Source: Pseudomonas xionganensis (lineage in GTDB: Bacteria > Pseudomonadota > Gammaproteobacteria > Pseudomonadales > Pseudomonadaceae). Taken from it: 64,000 nucleotides of DNA. The first letter of the stretch is position 1. Each line of letters opens with the position of its first letter. The stretch lies in NCBI RefSeq assembly GCF_009763245.1, contig NZ_WKJZ01000004.1, positions 62,001 to 126,000 of the forward strand. The letters run 5' to 3'. Below are positions 25,577 to 35,295 of the stretch, one piece after another. The position numbers and the translations under genes were made by a program. Under the pieces are notes generated by a model that made no database searches, was not told the origin of the DNA, and worked only from the letters and a program-made list of their open reading frames with translations.

Positions 25577-25723
25577 TAACAGACCGTTGAAAAATGTAGG
25601 CGAGGCAGGCAAGACAAGGCAAAAAGGGCCGAGGGAGCGGAGTTTACTGGCTGTAAATGAGCATCCCGAGGCCGTTTTTAACGCAGTATTGCCAACGCAG
25701 GTAGTTTTCCAGCGGCGCTGTTA
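25577..25723. mobile_element. MITE-like repeat with imperfect terminal inverted repeats
   Basis: The 147-bp segment begins TAACAGACCGTTGAAAAATG and ends CTGTTA. The two termini read inward as imperfect inverted repeats of about 26 bp (TAACAG-CCG-TGAAAA-TA...GCG type). It has no coding capacity. I recognise this sequence type as a widespread intergenic repeat of Pseudomonas genomes. Its right end supplies the TAA stop codon of fadE. Confidence 0.65.
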
Positions 25724-28168
25724 GCGTACCTTGCCGGCGGCCAGGCTCAATTCCTCCTTGCTGAAGTCATCGACATCGATCACCACCCGCCGCGCCGCTT
25801 CGGCCTGTTGCAGGCTATGGGCCTCATCGGCGCTGAGAACATTCGCAGCCAGGGCGGCTTCGATCAGGCCTTGCCCAGGCAGTGCCTGCACCTGGCCGGA
25901 CCTGACGGCTTGCTGCAGTTTTTTCTGCAGCGGCTGCGCCTCGCCCAGCAGGGTGATCGCATGCTGCAGGGCACCCACCGGGTCCTGTTCACCCTGCGGG
26001 CGGTAGCAGCCTTCAAGCAGTACCTCCAGCGCCGGGTCGCCGCTGTTGCGGCCGATAATGCCGGCCACTGCGGCGTCCAGCTCATCGCTGGGGCCTTTAT
26101 GACGACGGCCCAGGGGCAAGACCAGCAGGCGCAGGGCGCAGCCGAGCGCTTTGTTGGGGAAGTTGCCGAGCAGCTCTTCCAGGGCCTGTACGGCCTTGCC
26201 CAGGCTTTCTTCCACGGCCCAGCGCAGCAGGGGCTGGGCATATTCCGGGTAGCCAAGGTCGTGGTAGCGCTTGAGCGCCGCCGAGGCCAGATAGAGGTGG
26301 CTGAGCACATCACCGAGGCGTGCGGACAGGCGCTCGCGACGTTTCAGTTCGCCGCCCAGCAGCATCATGCTGGTGTCGGCAAGCAGAGCAAAGGCCGCGG
26401 CCAGGCGATTAAGGGCGCGGAAATAGGGGCGGCTGATGCGGTCTCCCGGCACCTGGCTGAAGACGCCCAGGCCGAGGCCGAGGACCAGGCTGCTGGCGGC
26501 GTTGCTCACGGCAAAACCGATATGTTGCAGCAGTAGGTCATCGAATTCCTGCAGCGCCTGGTCCTGGTCTTCGTGATCGGCCAGGGCCATTTCCTTGAGC
26601 ACATAGGGGTGGCAGCGAATCGCGCCCTGACCAAAGATCATCAGGTTGCGCGAGAGGATATTGGCCCCCTCCACGGTGATAAAGATCGGCGCACCCTGCC
26701 AGGAACGGGCCAGGTAGTTGTTGGGGCCCATGACGATGCCCTTGCCACCGTGCACGTCCATGGCGTGGCTGATGCATTCGCGACCGCGCTCGGTGAGGTG
26801 GTATTTGAGAATGGCCGAGAGCACCGAGGGCTTTTCGCCCAGGTCCACCGCATTGGCGGTGAGGATGCGCGCACTGTCCATCAGCCAGGCGTTGCCGCCG
26901 ATACGTGCCAGGGCCTCCTGAATCCCTTCGAAGGCGGCCAGCGGTACGTTGAACTGCTCGCGGATCTGGCTGTACTGGCCACTGGTCAGGCTGGTGAACT
27001 TGGCCGCTCCCGTGCCGACTGCCGGCAGGGAGATGGAGCGGCCCACGGATAGGCAGTTCATTAGCATCATCCAGCCCTTGCCGAGCATCTCCTGGCCGCC
27101 GATCAGGTAATCCAGGGGAATAAACACGTCCTTGCCGGTGTTGGGGCCGTTCATAAAGGCCGCGCCAAGCGGCAGGTGGCGCCGGCCGATTTCCACTCCC
27201 GGGGTGTCGGTGGGTACCAGGGCCAGGCTGATGCCCAGGTCTTCTTCTTCGCCCAGCAGGTGCTCGGGGTCGTAAGCCTTGAAGGCCAGGCCGAGCAGGG
27301 TGGAGACCGGGCCCAGGGTGATATAGCGCTTCTCCCAATTCAGGCGCAGACCGATCACTTCCTTGCCTTGCCACTGGCCCTTGCAGACGATGCCGGTGTC
27401 CGGCATGGCGCCGGCATCGGAGCCGGCTAGAGGGCCGGTAAGGGCGAAGCAGGGGATGTCTTCACCGCGGGCCAGGCGCGGCAGGTAGTGGTCGCGCTGC
27501 GCTTCGGTGCCGTAGTGCAGCAGCAGTTCGGCCGGGCCGAGGGAGTTGGGCACCATCACGGTGGAGGCCAGGTCGCCCGAGCGGGTGGCCAGCTTCATCG
27601 CCACCTGGGAATGGGCGTAGGCGGAAAAGCCCTTGCCGCCGTACTGCTTGGGAATGATCAGGGCGAAGAAGCCATGTTCCTTGATATGCGCCCAGGCCTC
27701 GGCGGGCAGGTCCATCTGCTGGCCGATCTGCCAGTCGCTGACCATGGCGCAGAGGGCTTCGGTGGGGCCGTCGATAAAGGCCTGCTCTTCCTCGGTGAGT
27801 TGCGCCTTGGGGTAGGCCAGCAGGATGTCCCAATCCGGACGGCCGCTGAACAGCTCGCCATCCCACCACACGGTGCCCGCTTCGATGGCGTCGCGCTCGG
27901 TGGCCGACATCGGCGGCAGCACCCGCTTGAACCAGGCAAACAAGGGGGCGCTGAACAGGCGGCGGCGCTGTTCCGGCAGGGCCAGGGGCAGGGCCACGGC
28001 CAGCAGGACCAGCCAGAACAGGGCCATCAGCCAGACGGGCGGGTGGCTGAAGCTGCCCATCAGCAGCAGGTAGCCGGCTGTCACGCCGAGGACGGTCCAG
28101 GGGGCCATACGGCGGTGGGCCAGGTAGGCCACGCCAAGAAGCAGAACGAGTAACCAGATAACGAGCAT
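25721..28168 (-). CDS. fadE: Acyl-CoA dehydrogenase FadE
   Basis: This 815-residue protein is the large FadE-type acyl-CoA dehydrogenase, the same length as E. coli FadE. Three N-terminal hydrophobic segments (residues 1-65) anchor it. The flavoprotein core shows IIPKQYGGKGFSAYAHSQV, CFALTGPLAGSDAG, LNWEKRYITLGPV and SHAMDVHGGKGIVMGPNNYL. It catalyses the first oxidation of fatty acid beta-oxidation, passing electrons to an electron-transfer flavoprotein. The ATG at 28168 has GGAGG. Its stop codon lies inside a MITE-like terminal repeat. It is divergent from a transglutaminase-like gene. Confidence 0.95.
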   Translation of the reverse strand: MLVIWLLVLLLGVAYLAHRRMAPWTVLGVTAGYLLLMGSFSHPPVWLMALFWLVLLAVALPLALPEQRRRLFSAPLFAWFKRVLPPMSATERDAIEAGTVWWDGELFSGRPDWDILLAYPKAQLTEEEQAFIDGPTEALCAMVSDWQIGQQMDLPAEAWAHIKEHGFFALIIPKQYGGKGFSAYAHSQVAMKLATRSGDLASTVMVPNSLGPAELLLHYGTEAQRDHYLPRLARGEDIPCFALTGPLAGSDAGAMPDTGIVCKGQWQGKEVIGLRLNWEKRYITLGPVSTLLGLAFKAYDPEHLLGEEEDLGISLALVPTDTPGVEIGRRHLPLGAAFMNGPNTGKDVFIPLDYLIGGQEMLGKGWMMLMNCLSVGRSISLPAVGTGAAKFTSLTSGQYSQIREQFNVPLAAFEGIQEALARIGGNAWLMDSARILTANAVDLGEKPSVLSAILKYHLTERGRECISHAMDVHGGKGIVMGPNNYLARSWQGAPIFITVEGANILSRNLMIFGQGAIRCHPYVLKEMALADHEDQDQALQEFDDLLLQHIGFAVSNAASSLVLGLGLGVFSQVPGDRISRPYFRALNRLAAAFALLADTSMMLLGGELKRRERLSARLGDVLSHLYLASAALKRYHDLGYPEYAQPLLRWAVEESLGKAVQALEELLGNFPNKALGCALRLLVLPLGRRHKGPSDELDAAVAGIIGRNSGDPALEVLLEGCYRPQGEQDPVGALQHAITLLGEAQPLQKKLQQAVRSGQVQALPGQGLIEAALAANVLSADEAHSLQQAEAARRVVIDVDDFSKEELSLAAGKVR

Positions 28169-28318
28169 GTGAATCCTCCGTGATGACAGGGTGCGGGTGC
28201 GCCCCGATTAAGCGTAGTCGCCATGGCTGGCGGCAAGCGCGCCAAACTTGGCCGAATCGTCGTGACATGGCCCTGTTCCACGCCCTTAGACTGCAAACAC
28301 AGTCATGGAGGAAGTCTG

Positions 28319-28987
28319 ATGCGTGAATACCTCGAACCCGGGCGCTTCATCGATAGTGACCACCCCGCGCTGGTGGAGTTCGCCGAGCGTGCCCGTGGGC
28401 GCAGCCGCGATCCACGTCAGCAGGCCATCTGCCTGTACCAGGCCGTGCGCGATGAGATTCGCTACAACCCCTACGCTTTTAGCCGCGATCCCCTGAGCCT
28501 AAAGGCCAGCCAGGCACTGCTGGACGGGGAGAGCTACTGCGTGCCCAAGGCCAATCTGCTGGCCGCCTGCGCCCGCCATTGCGGCATCCCGGCGCGGATC
28601 GGTCTGGCCGATGTGCGCAATCACCTGTCCACCCCACGCTTGCTGGAGCTGCTGCGCAGTGAGGTGTTCGCCATGCATGGCTATACCGAGCTGTACCTGC
28701 ATGGGCGCTGGGTCAAGGCCACGCCGGCCTTCAACACGGCGCTGTGCCGGGTGTTCAAGGTGGCGCCGCTGGAGTTCGACGGCATCCATGACAGTGTCTT
28801 TCACCCCTATAACGCGCAGGGCGAGCGTTATATGGAGTACCTGCAGGATCATGGTCAGTTCGCCGATCTGCCCGAGTCGCTGTTCTTCGGCCATTTGGCG
28901 CGTTGCTATCCCCATCTGTTTGCCGAGGGGGCGCCGCTGCTGATGGGGGACTTCCGAGGCGAAGCCGGTGAGGCGATGGCGCCCTAG
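28319..28987 (+). CDS. Transglutaminase-like domain protein
   Basis: This 222-residue protein has a transglutaminase-like (papain-fold) core. The nucleophile is in ESYCVPKANLLAACARHCGIP, the histidine in MHGYTELYLHGRW and a probable acid in ATPAFNTAL. No signal peptide is present, so it acts in the cytoplasm. The ATG at 28319 has the strong GGAGGAAG ribosome-binding site. Such proteins may be cysteine peptidases or amidases; the substrate is unknown. It stands alone, divergent from fadE, in a 150-bp gap. Confidence 0.85.
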   Translation: MREYLEPGRFIDSDHPALVEFAERARGRSRDPRQQAICLYQAVRDEIRYNPYAFSRDPLSLKASQALLDGESYCVPKANLLAACARHCGIPARIGLADVRNHLSTPRLLELLRSEVFAMHGYTELYLHGRWVKATPAFNTALCRVFKVAPLEFDGIHDSVFHPYNAQGERYMEYLQDHGQFADLPESLFFGHLARCYPHLFAEGAPLLMGDFRGEAGEAMAP

Positions 28988-29230
28988 CTGAATCGAAGGC
29001 GTTTGCCCTGGGGCTGGCGAGAGTGGCGCCATTGAGCGCTGTATTGATGCATTCGATAGGCACCATCGAGATGCCGGGGTTTTAACTTTCGCTGGCGCTG
29101 GTAGGCTGCGCACTCTGTTTTTGCCCGTTATGCAGCCCGGCCGGGCAAGACGCTAGACTGCCATCGCCGCGCGCCGTCTTTGCTGGTGCGCGTGACGCTT
29201 CACATTTTCCAATCAGGTGCGCCCATCTTT

Positions 29231-30163
29231 ATGAGTACCGCTCTGTCCATTCGCCAGTTGAGCAAAACCTACGACAACGGATTCCAAGCCCTGCACGGCA
29301 TCGACCTGGATGTGGCCGAGGGCGATTTCTTCGCCTTGCTTGGCCCCAATGGCGCCGGCAAGTCCACCACCATCGGCATTCTTTCCACCCTGGTGCGCAA
29401 GAGTGGCGGCACGGTCAATGTGTTCGGCCATGACCTGGACCGTGAGCCGGCGGCGCTCAAACGCTGCCTGGGCGTGGTGCCTCAGGAATTCAACTTCAAC
29501 CAATTCGAGAAGGCCTTCGATATCGTCGTGACCCAGGCCGGTTACTACGGCATCCCGGCGCGTATTGCCCGCGAGCGGGCCGAGCAGTACCTGACCCAGC
29601 TGGGCTTGTGGGACAAGCGCGATGTACCGTCGCGGGAATTGTCCGGCGGCATGAAGCGGCGTCTGATGATCGCCCGCGCCCTGGTGCATCAGCCGCGCCT
29701 GCTGATCCTCGACGAGCCCACTGCCGGGGTGGATATCGAACTGCGCCGCTCGATGTGGAGCTTTCTCACCGAGCTCAACCAGCAGGGCATCACCATCATC
29801 CTCACCACCCACTACCTGGAAGAGGCCGAGCAGCTGTGCCGCAATATCGGCATCATCGATCACGGCCGCATCGTCGAAAACACCAGCATGAAAGACCTGC
29901 TGAAGAAGCTGCATGTGGAAACCTTCCTGCTCGACCTCAAGGAGTCGCAGCTGGTGGCGCCTCAGTTGACCGGTTACCCGGCGCGGCTGATGGATCACCA
30001 CACCCTGGAGGTGCAGGTGGAAAAGAGCCAGGGCGTGACCGAGCTGTTCCGCCAGCTGGCGCAGCAGAAGATCGAGGTGCTCAGCCTGCGTAACAAGACC
30101 AACCGCCTGGAGGAGCTGTTTGTCTCCCTGGTGGAAAAGAACCTGGCCAAGGGGGCGCAATGA
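29231..30163 (+). CDS. ABC-2 type exporter, ATP-binding subunit (YadG-like)
   Basis: This 310-residue ATPase has Walker A GPNGAGKST, Q-loop VPQEFNF, signature LSGGMKRRL, Walker B LLILDEPTAGVD and H-loop TTHYLEE. A C-terminal extension of about 80 residues is typical of DrrA/YadG-type exporters. The ATG at 29231 is used because the family motif starts a few residues later; a 17-residue longer form from 29180 lacks support. The permease gene overlaps its stop (ATGA). The exported compound is unknown. I recall the same pair as PA2811-PA2812. Confidence 0.94.
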   Translation: MSTALSIRQLSKTYDNGFQALHGIDLDVAEGDFFALLGPNGAGKSTTIGILSTLVRKSGGTVNVFGHDLDREPAALKRCLGVVPQEFNFNQFEKAFDIVVTQAGYYGIPARIARERAEQYLTQLGLWDKRDVPSRELSGGMKRRLMIARALVHQPRLLILDEPTAGVDIELRRSMWSFLTELNQQGITIILTTHYLEEAEQLCRNIGIIDHGRIVENTSMKDLLKKLHVETFLLDLKESQLVAPQLTGYPARLMDHHTLEVQVEKSQGVTELFRQLAQQKIEVLSLRNKTNRLEELFVSLVEKNLAKGAQ

Positions 30164-30954
30164 ACACGACCTATCTGAACAGCGAGCTGGCGGCCAACTG
30201 GGTGGCATTGCGCACCATCGTGCGCCGCGAGGTGCGCCGCTTTACCCGCATCTGGCCGCAGACCCTGCTGCCGCCGGCCATCACCATGGTTCTGTACTTC
30301 ATCATCTTCGGCAACCTGATCGGCCGGCAGATCGGTGATATGGGTGGTTTCACCTATATGGAGTACATCGTGCCGGGGCTGATCATGATGTCGGTGATCA
30401 CCAACAGCTATGGCAACGTGGTGTCGAGCTTCTTCGGCAGCAAGTTCCAGCGCAATATCGAGGAGCTGCTGGTGGCGCCGGTATCGCCCCATATCATCCT
30501 CACCGGCTATGTCATCGGCGGTGTGCTGCGCGGGCTGGCGGTGGGCTTTATCGTGACCTTGCTGTCGTTGTTCTTCACCAAGCTCTCGGTGCATCACCTG
30601 GGCGTGACGGTGCTGGTGGTGTTGCTGACCGCCACCATCTTCTCCATGGGCGGTTTTATCAATGCGGTGTTCGCGCGCAGCTTCGATGACATCTCGATCA
30701 TTCCGACCTTCGTGCTGACGCCGCTGACCTACCTGGGTGGGGTGTTCTATTCCATCACCCTGTTGCCGCCGCTGTGGCAGACGGTGTCGATGGGCAACCC
30801 CATCCTGCATATGGTCAATGCCTTCCGCTACGGCATTCTTGGCGTCTCCGATATCCGTATCGGGGTGGCCATCGGCTTTATGCTGTTGGCGGCTGCACTG
30901 CTGTATGGCGTGTGCATTCGCCTGTTGGTCAGTGGTCGCGGCATGCGTCAGTAG
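30160..30954 (+). CDS. ABC-2 type exporter, permease subunit (YadH-like)
   Basis: This 264-residue protein has six transmembrane helices and the ABC-2 permease signatures GFTYMEYIVPGLIMM, NIEELLVAPVSP and PLTYLGGVFYSI. It begins in the 4-nt ATGA overlap with the ATPase, so the two are translated together. The complex sits in the inner membrane. The closest characterised shape is YadGH; substrates of this subgroup are not established. Confidence 0.94.
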   Translation: MNTTYLNSELAANWVALRTIVRREVRRFTRIWPQTLLPPAITMVLYFIIFGNLIGRQIGDMGGFTYMEYIVPGLIMMSVITNSYGNVVSSFFGSKFQRNIEELLVAPVSPHIILTGYVIGGVLRGLAVGFIVTLLSLFFTKLSVHHLGVTVLVVLLTATIFSMGGFINAVFARSFDDISIIPTFVLTPLTYLGGVFYSITLLPPLWQTVSMGNPILHMVNAFRYGILGVSDIRIGVAIGFMLLAAALLYGVCIRLLVSGRGMRQ

Positions 30955-31037
30955 CAAACATCAGGAAATACTTTGCGCGGCTGATCGGGCTGTCCAGGTC
31001 GTTAGACTCAGCTTCTACAGGATCATGGGAGTTGTAT

Positions 31038-32069
31038 ATGTTTGTCCGTTCAACTGCGCTCTGGCTGACGCCTCTGGCGCTGCTGGCCAGTCTGTGTTCT
31101 TCCTTCGCCCTGGCCCAGGGGCCCATGGTGGAAGTGGTTCAGGTGCAGCGGCAGCTGGTGCGTGATGAACTGATCACCTTCGGCTCTTTGGCCTCCGATG
31201 AGTCGGTGATGATTCGTCCGGAAATCGCCGGACGCCTGGCGCGCTTGCATTTTCGCGAGGGCCAGCGGGTCGAGGAGGGCGCCTTGCTGGTCAGCCTGGA
31301 CGATTCCATCAGCCGCGCCGAACTGGCCCAGGCCCAGGCCAACCTGAACCTGGCGGAAAAGAACTTTCAGCGCGCGCAGATGCTGTTCAAGCGCGGTGCC
31401 AGCAATGCCCAGGCCCTGGACGAGGCCAGCGCCCAGCAGCAGGCGGCCCGCGCCACCCTGGCGTTGTCCCAGGCGCGTCTGGACAAAACGCAGATTGTCG
31501 CGCCCTACGCGGGCGTGCTGGGGCTGCGTCAGGTCAGCCCAGGCGATTACCTGAGCGAAGGCCAGGATATCGTCAACCTGGAAGTCCTTGATCCGCTGAA
31601 AGTCGATTTTCGTATTCCGCAGAAGGCCGTCAGCCAGATCCGTCTGGGGCAAGCCATCGAGATCAGCCTGGATGCCTACCCGGGGGAGCGTTTTGTCGGT
31701 GAGATCTTCGCCATCAACCCGCGCCTGGATGAAGCCGGGCGCAGCCAGGCCATCCGTGCCCATATTGATAATGCCGATGGCCGCCTGAATCCCGGGCAGT
31801 TTGTCAGGGTGTCGGTGATTCTCGCCGAGCGGGCCAATGCCCTGGTCATCCCGGAAGAAGCGGTGATGCCGGTCGGTGAGCAGTTGCTGGTCAATCTGGT
31901 GGTCGATGGCCAGGTCGAGCTGCGCGAGGTCAGGCTGGGCAAGCGTTTCGACGGCCAGGTCGAGGTGCGAGAGGGGCTGAATGGCGATGAAAGCGTGATC
32001 AGCGCCGGCTGGCAGAAGGTGCGCGCCGGCATGCCCGTGCGCACCAAGGCGGTGGAGCGCCAGCCATGA
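31038..32069 (+). CDS. RND efflux pump periplasmic adaptor (membrane fusion protein)
   Basis: This 343-residue protein has a signal peptide (LASLCSSFALAQ). A lipoyl/barrel-sandwich first half (FREGQRVEEGALLVSLDD) precedes a helical hairpin at about 85-140 (AELAQAQANLNLAEKNFQRA) and the returning half (TQIVAPYAGVLGLRQVSPGDYL). Beta-barrel and membrane-proximal domains follow. There is no lipobox cysteine. The start at 31038 has GGGAG. Its stop overlaps the RND gene (ATGA), so the two form one pump. It links the inner-membrane pump to an outer-membrane channel not encoded nearby. Confidence 0.93.
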   Translation: MFVRSTALWLTPLALLASLCSSFALAQGPMVEVVQVQRQLVRDELITFGSLASDESVMIRPEIAGRLARLHFREGQRVEEGALLVSLDDSISRAELAQAQANLNLAEKNFQRAQMLFKRGASNAQALDEASAQQQAARATLALSQARLDKTQIVAPYAGVLGLRQVSPGDYLSEGQDIVNLEVLDPLKVDFRIPQKAVSQIRLGQAIEISLDAYPGERFVGEIFAINPRLDEAGRSQAIRAHIDNADGRLNPGQFVRVSVILAERANALVIPEEAVMPVGEQLLVNLVVDGQVELREVRLGKRFDGQVEVREGLNGDESVISAGWQKVRAGMPVRTKAVERQP

Positions 32070-35000
32070 CCCTGTCGGACATCTGCATCCGCCGGCCGGT
32101 GTTCGCCACCGTGCTGTCGCTGATCGTGGTGTTGCTCGGGCTGATGGCCTACGACCGCCTGAGTGTGCGCGAATACCCCAATATCGATGTGCCTATCGTC
32201 ACGGTCAACGTCACCTATCCCGGTGCCAGTCCGGAGATCATGGAATCCCAGGTGGCGCAGCCGGTGGAGGATGTGCTGTCGGGGATCGAGGGGCTGGATT
32301 TCGTCACCTCCATCAGTCGCAGCGAAAACACCCAGATCACCGCCCAGTTCCGCCTGGGCAGCAACTCCGATGAGGCCGCCAACGATGTGCGCGACCGCCT
32401 GGGGCGGGTACGTGGCCTGCTCCCGGAGGAGATTCGCGAGCCCATCGTGCAAAAGGTCGAGGCCGATGCGCAGCCGGTGATCTGGATCGCCTTCTACAGC
32501 GACCGCTACAGCTCCATGGAAATTACCGATGTGCTGGAGCGGGTGATCAAGGATCGCCTGCAGACCATTCCCGGCGTTTCCGAGGTGCAGATCCGCGGTG
32601 GGCGCACCTACGCCATGCGCATCTGGCTGGATCCGGAAAAGCTGGCCGCCCATAACCTGACGGTGCAGGACGTGGAAGACGCCCTGCGCCGGCAGAACGT
32701 GGAAATCCCCGCCGGGCGCATCGAGTCCCGCGAGCGTGAATTTACTGTGCTCTCGGAAACCGATCTGAATACCCCGCAGCAGTTCAACGAGCTGATTCTC
32801 GATGACAGCCGCGGCTACCTGTTGCGCCTGGCCGATGTCGGTTATGCCGAGATCGGTCCCCGTGACGAGCGCAGCATCGTGCGTTTCAAGGGGCTGCCAG
32901 CCGTGTCCATGGGGGTGATCAAGCAGGCCACGGCCAACCCCCTGGAAATCTCCGATGGCCTGGAAGCCGCCATGCCCGATGTTCGTGCCCTGCTGCCAGA
33001 AGGCATCGAGATGCAGGTGGCCAACGACAACTCGCTGTTTATCCGCGAGTCCATCGACAACGTCTTTATCACCATCTGGGAAGCGGTGGCGCTGGTCATC
33101 CTGATTATCTTTATCTTCCTGCGCTCACTGCGCGCCACCCTGATTCCCCTGGTGACCATCCCGGTCTCGCTGATCGGCGCCTTCGCCCTGATGAGCCTGA
33201 TGGGCTTTACCATCAATACCCTGACGCTGCTGGCCATGGTGTTGGCCATCGGTCTGGTGGTGGACGATGCGATTGTCATGCTGGAGAACATTCACCGGCA
33301 TATCGAAGAGGGCATGGCGCCGCTGCAGGCGGCGCTCAAGGGCAGCCGCGAGATCGCCTTCGCGGTCATCGCCATGACCCTGACCCTGGCTGCGGTGTTT
33401 GCCCCCATCGGCTTTATGCAAGGCACCACCGGCAAGCTGTTTACCGAGTTCGCCTGGACCCTGGCCGGGGCGGTGCTGGTGTCGGGCTTTGTCGCCCTGA
33501 CCCTGACCCCGATGATGTGCGCGGTGATGCTCAAGCCCCACCAAACCGGTGCACAGCACAGCAAGGTGTACAACCTGATCGAGGGTTTTCTCGAGCGCAT
33601 CACCCTGGGCTACAAGCATGGCCTGGCGCGCGCCCTGAGTGCCTGGCCGCTGGTGCTTGGCGTGTTGCTGCTGGCTTTTGTGCTGTGCGCCTGGCTGTTC
33701 AGCGGCCTCAAGTCGGAGCTGGCGCCCACCGAGGACACCGGCACCATAGTTGGGGTATTCAGTGGGCCTGATGGTGCCACCATCAACTACACCGGGCGCT
33801 ATGCCAGGGAACTCGAAGCCGCTTACGCCAGTATCCCGGAAACCAATCGCTACATGGTGATTGCCGGCTTCCCCACGGTGGCCCAGGGCATCTCCTTTAT
33901 GAAACTGGAGGACTGGGGCGATCGCAGTCGCAGCCAGTTCGAAATCCGTAACGAGCTGCTGCCCAAGTTCCAGGAAATCGCCGGGGTGCGTGCCTTTCCG
34001 GTCAACCGCCCGCCCCTGGGGCAGAGTGCGCGCAACCAGCCGGTGAACTTCGTGATCCGTTCCTCCATGGAATATACCGAGCTGCAGGGCTATGTCGATG
34101 AGCTGCTGAACAGGGTGCGCGAGTATCCGGGGCTGGAAAGCCTGGACAGCGACCTGAAGCTCAACTCGCCCCAGCTCAAGGTCGCGGTCAATCGCGAGCA
34201 GGCAGTGGCGGTGGGCTCGGATGTGGCCACCATCGGCCGCAGCCTGGAGAGCCTGTTTGGCAGCCGCCAGGTGACCCGTTTCAAGCAGAATGGCGAGCAG
34301 TACGATGTGATGGTGCAGCTGCAGGATGTCGACCGCAGCAACCCGCAGGATCTGGACCGGGTCTATGTGCGCGGGCGTGACGGGGAGATGGTGCAGTTGT
34401 CCAACCTGATCGAGGTACGCGAAACCGTGGCGCCCCGTGAACTCAATCACTTCAACCAGCTGCGCGCGGTAACCATCAGCGCCAACGTGGGCGCCGGCTA
34501 CACCCTGGGCGAGGCTCTGGAGTATCTGGAAAATGCGGCCCGCGAGGTGTTCCCGCCGGATACCCAGTATGACTTCACCGGTACCTCGCGGGATTTCAAG
34601 GAGTCCAGTGCCGGAGTGGCGTTGATCTTCGCCCTGGCCCTGGCCTTTATCTTCCTGGTGCTGGCTGCGCAGTTCGAGAGCTTCAGCGACCCGCTGATCA
34701 TCCTGTTCAGTGTGCCGCTGTCCATGGCTGGCGCCCTGCTGGCCCTGAGCCTGTTCGGTGGCACCTTGAATATCTACTCGCAGATTGGTCTGGTGACCCT
34801 GATCGGTCTGATCACCAAACACGGCATCCTGATCGTCGAGTTCGCCAACGTGCTGGTGCGTCAGGGCCATGAGCTGCGCAGTGCAGTGATCGATGCTTCG
34901 GTGCAGCGCCTGCGGCCGATTCTGATGACCACCGGGGCCATGGTGCTGGGCTCGCTGCCCCTGGCCATTGCCACCGGTGCCGGTGCCGAAAGCCGCCAGC

Positions 35001-35134
35001 AGATTGGTCTGGTGATCGTTGGCGGCCTGCTGGTGGGCACCTTCTTCACCCTGTTCGTGATTCCCACCCTTTATATGTTGCTGCGTCGCTGGCGGCCCAT
35101 GAGGTTGCCGGTGGGCGAGGTGGCCGAGGCCTGA
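32066..35134 (+). CDS. RND efflux transporter, inner-membrane pump (HAE1 type)
   Basis: The 1022-residue protein has twelve transmembrane helices and two large periplasmic loops. The N-terminus MTLSDICIRRPVFATVLS and the proton-relay segment AIGLVVDDAIVMLENIHRHIEEG identify the hydrophobe/amphiphile efflux family. Helix 4 carries the Asp-Asp pair and helix 10 the conserved Lys (LVTLIGLITKHGILIVEFAN). It exports drugs, solvents or other amphiphiles using the proton gradient. It is translationally coupled to the adaptor. No regulator or outer-membrane factor gene is in the cluster, so a shared TolC/OprM-type channel is likely. Confidence 0.95.
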   Translation: MTLSDICIRRPVFATVLSLIVVLLGLMAYDRLSVREYPNIDVPIVTVNVTYPGASPEIMESQVAQPVEDVLSGIEGLDFVTSISRSENTQITAQFRLGSNSDEAANDVRDRLGRVRGLLPEEIREPIVQKVEADAQPVIWIAFYSDRYSSMEITDVLERVIKDRLQTIPGVSEVQIRGGRTYAMRIWLDPEKLAAHNLTVQDVEDALRRQNVEIPAGRIESREREFTVLSETDLNTPQQFNELILDDSRGYLLRLADVGYAEIGPRDERSIVRFKGLPAVSMGVIKQATANPLEISDGLEAAMPDVRALLPEGIEMQVANDNSLFIRESIDNVFITIWEAVALVILIIFIFLRSLRATLIPLVTIPVSLIGAFALMSLMGFTINTLTLLAMVLAIGLVVDDAIVMLENIHRHIEEGMAPLQAALKGSREIAFAVIAMTLTLAAVFAPIGFMQGTTGKLFTEFAWTLAGAVLVSGFVALTLTPMMCAVMLKPHQTGAQHSKVYNLIEGFLERITLGYKHGLARALSAWPLVLGVLLLAFVLCAWLFSGLKSELAPTEDTGTIVGVFSGPDGATINYTGRYARELEAAYASIPETNRYMVIAGFPTVAQGISFMKLEDWGDRSRSQFEIRNELLPKFQEIAGVRAFPVNRPPLGQSARNQPVNFVIRSSMEYTELQGYVDELLNRVREYPGLESLDSDLKLNSPQLKVAVNREQAVAVGSDVATIGRSLESLFGSRQVTRFKQNGEQYDVMVQLQDVDRSNPQDLDRVYVRGRDGEMVQLSNLIEVRETVAPRELNHFNQLRAVTISANVGAGYTLGEALEYLENAAREVFPPDTQYDFTGTSRDFKESSAGVALIFALALAFIFLVLAAQFESFSDPLIILFSVPLSMAGALLALSLFGGTLNIYSQIGLVTLIGLITKHGILIVEFANVLVRQGHELRSAVIDASVQRLRPILMTTGAMVLGSLPLAIATGAGAESRQQIGLVIVGGLLVGTFFTLFVIPTLYMLLRRWRPMRLPVGEVAEA

Positions 35135-35295
35135 GTGGGGTGGTTGGTGGGATGCTGAATTGATCTTGCTGATTGGTCAGGTTGGGTTTAATCACTGGGG
35201 TCAATCAATCCATCACTGGCAGCCTGATAGTGCTGCCGTTCATCTTTGCGCCTGGCTAGACTCGCTGCAGTTTCCAATCCTGTGAGGATATGCAG

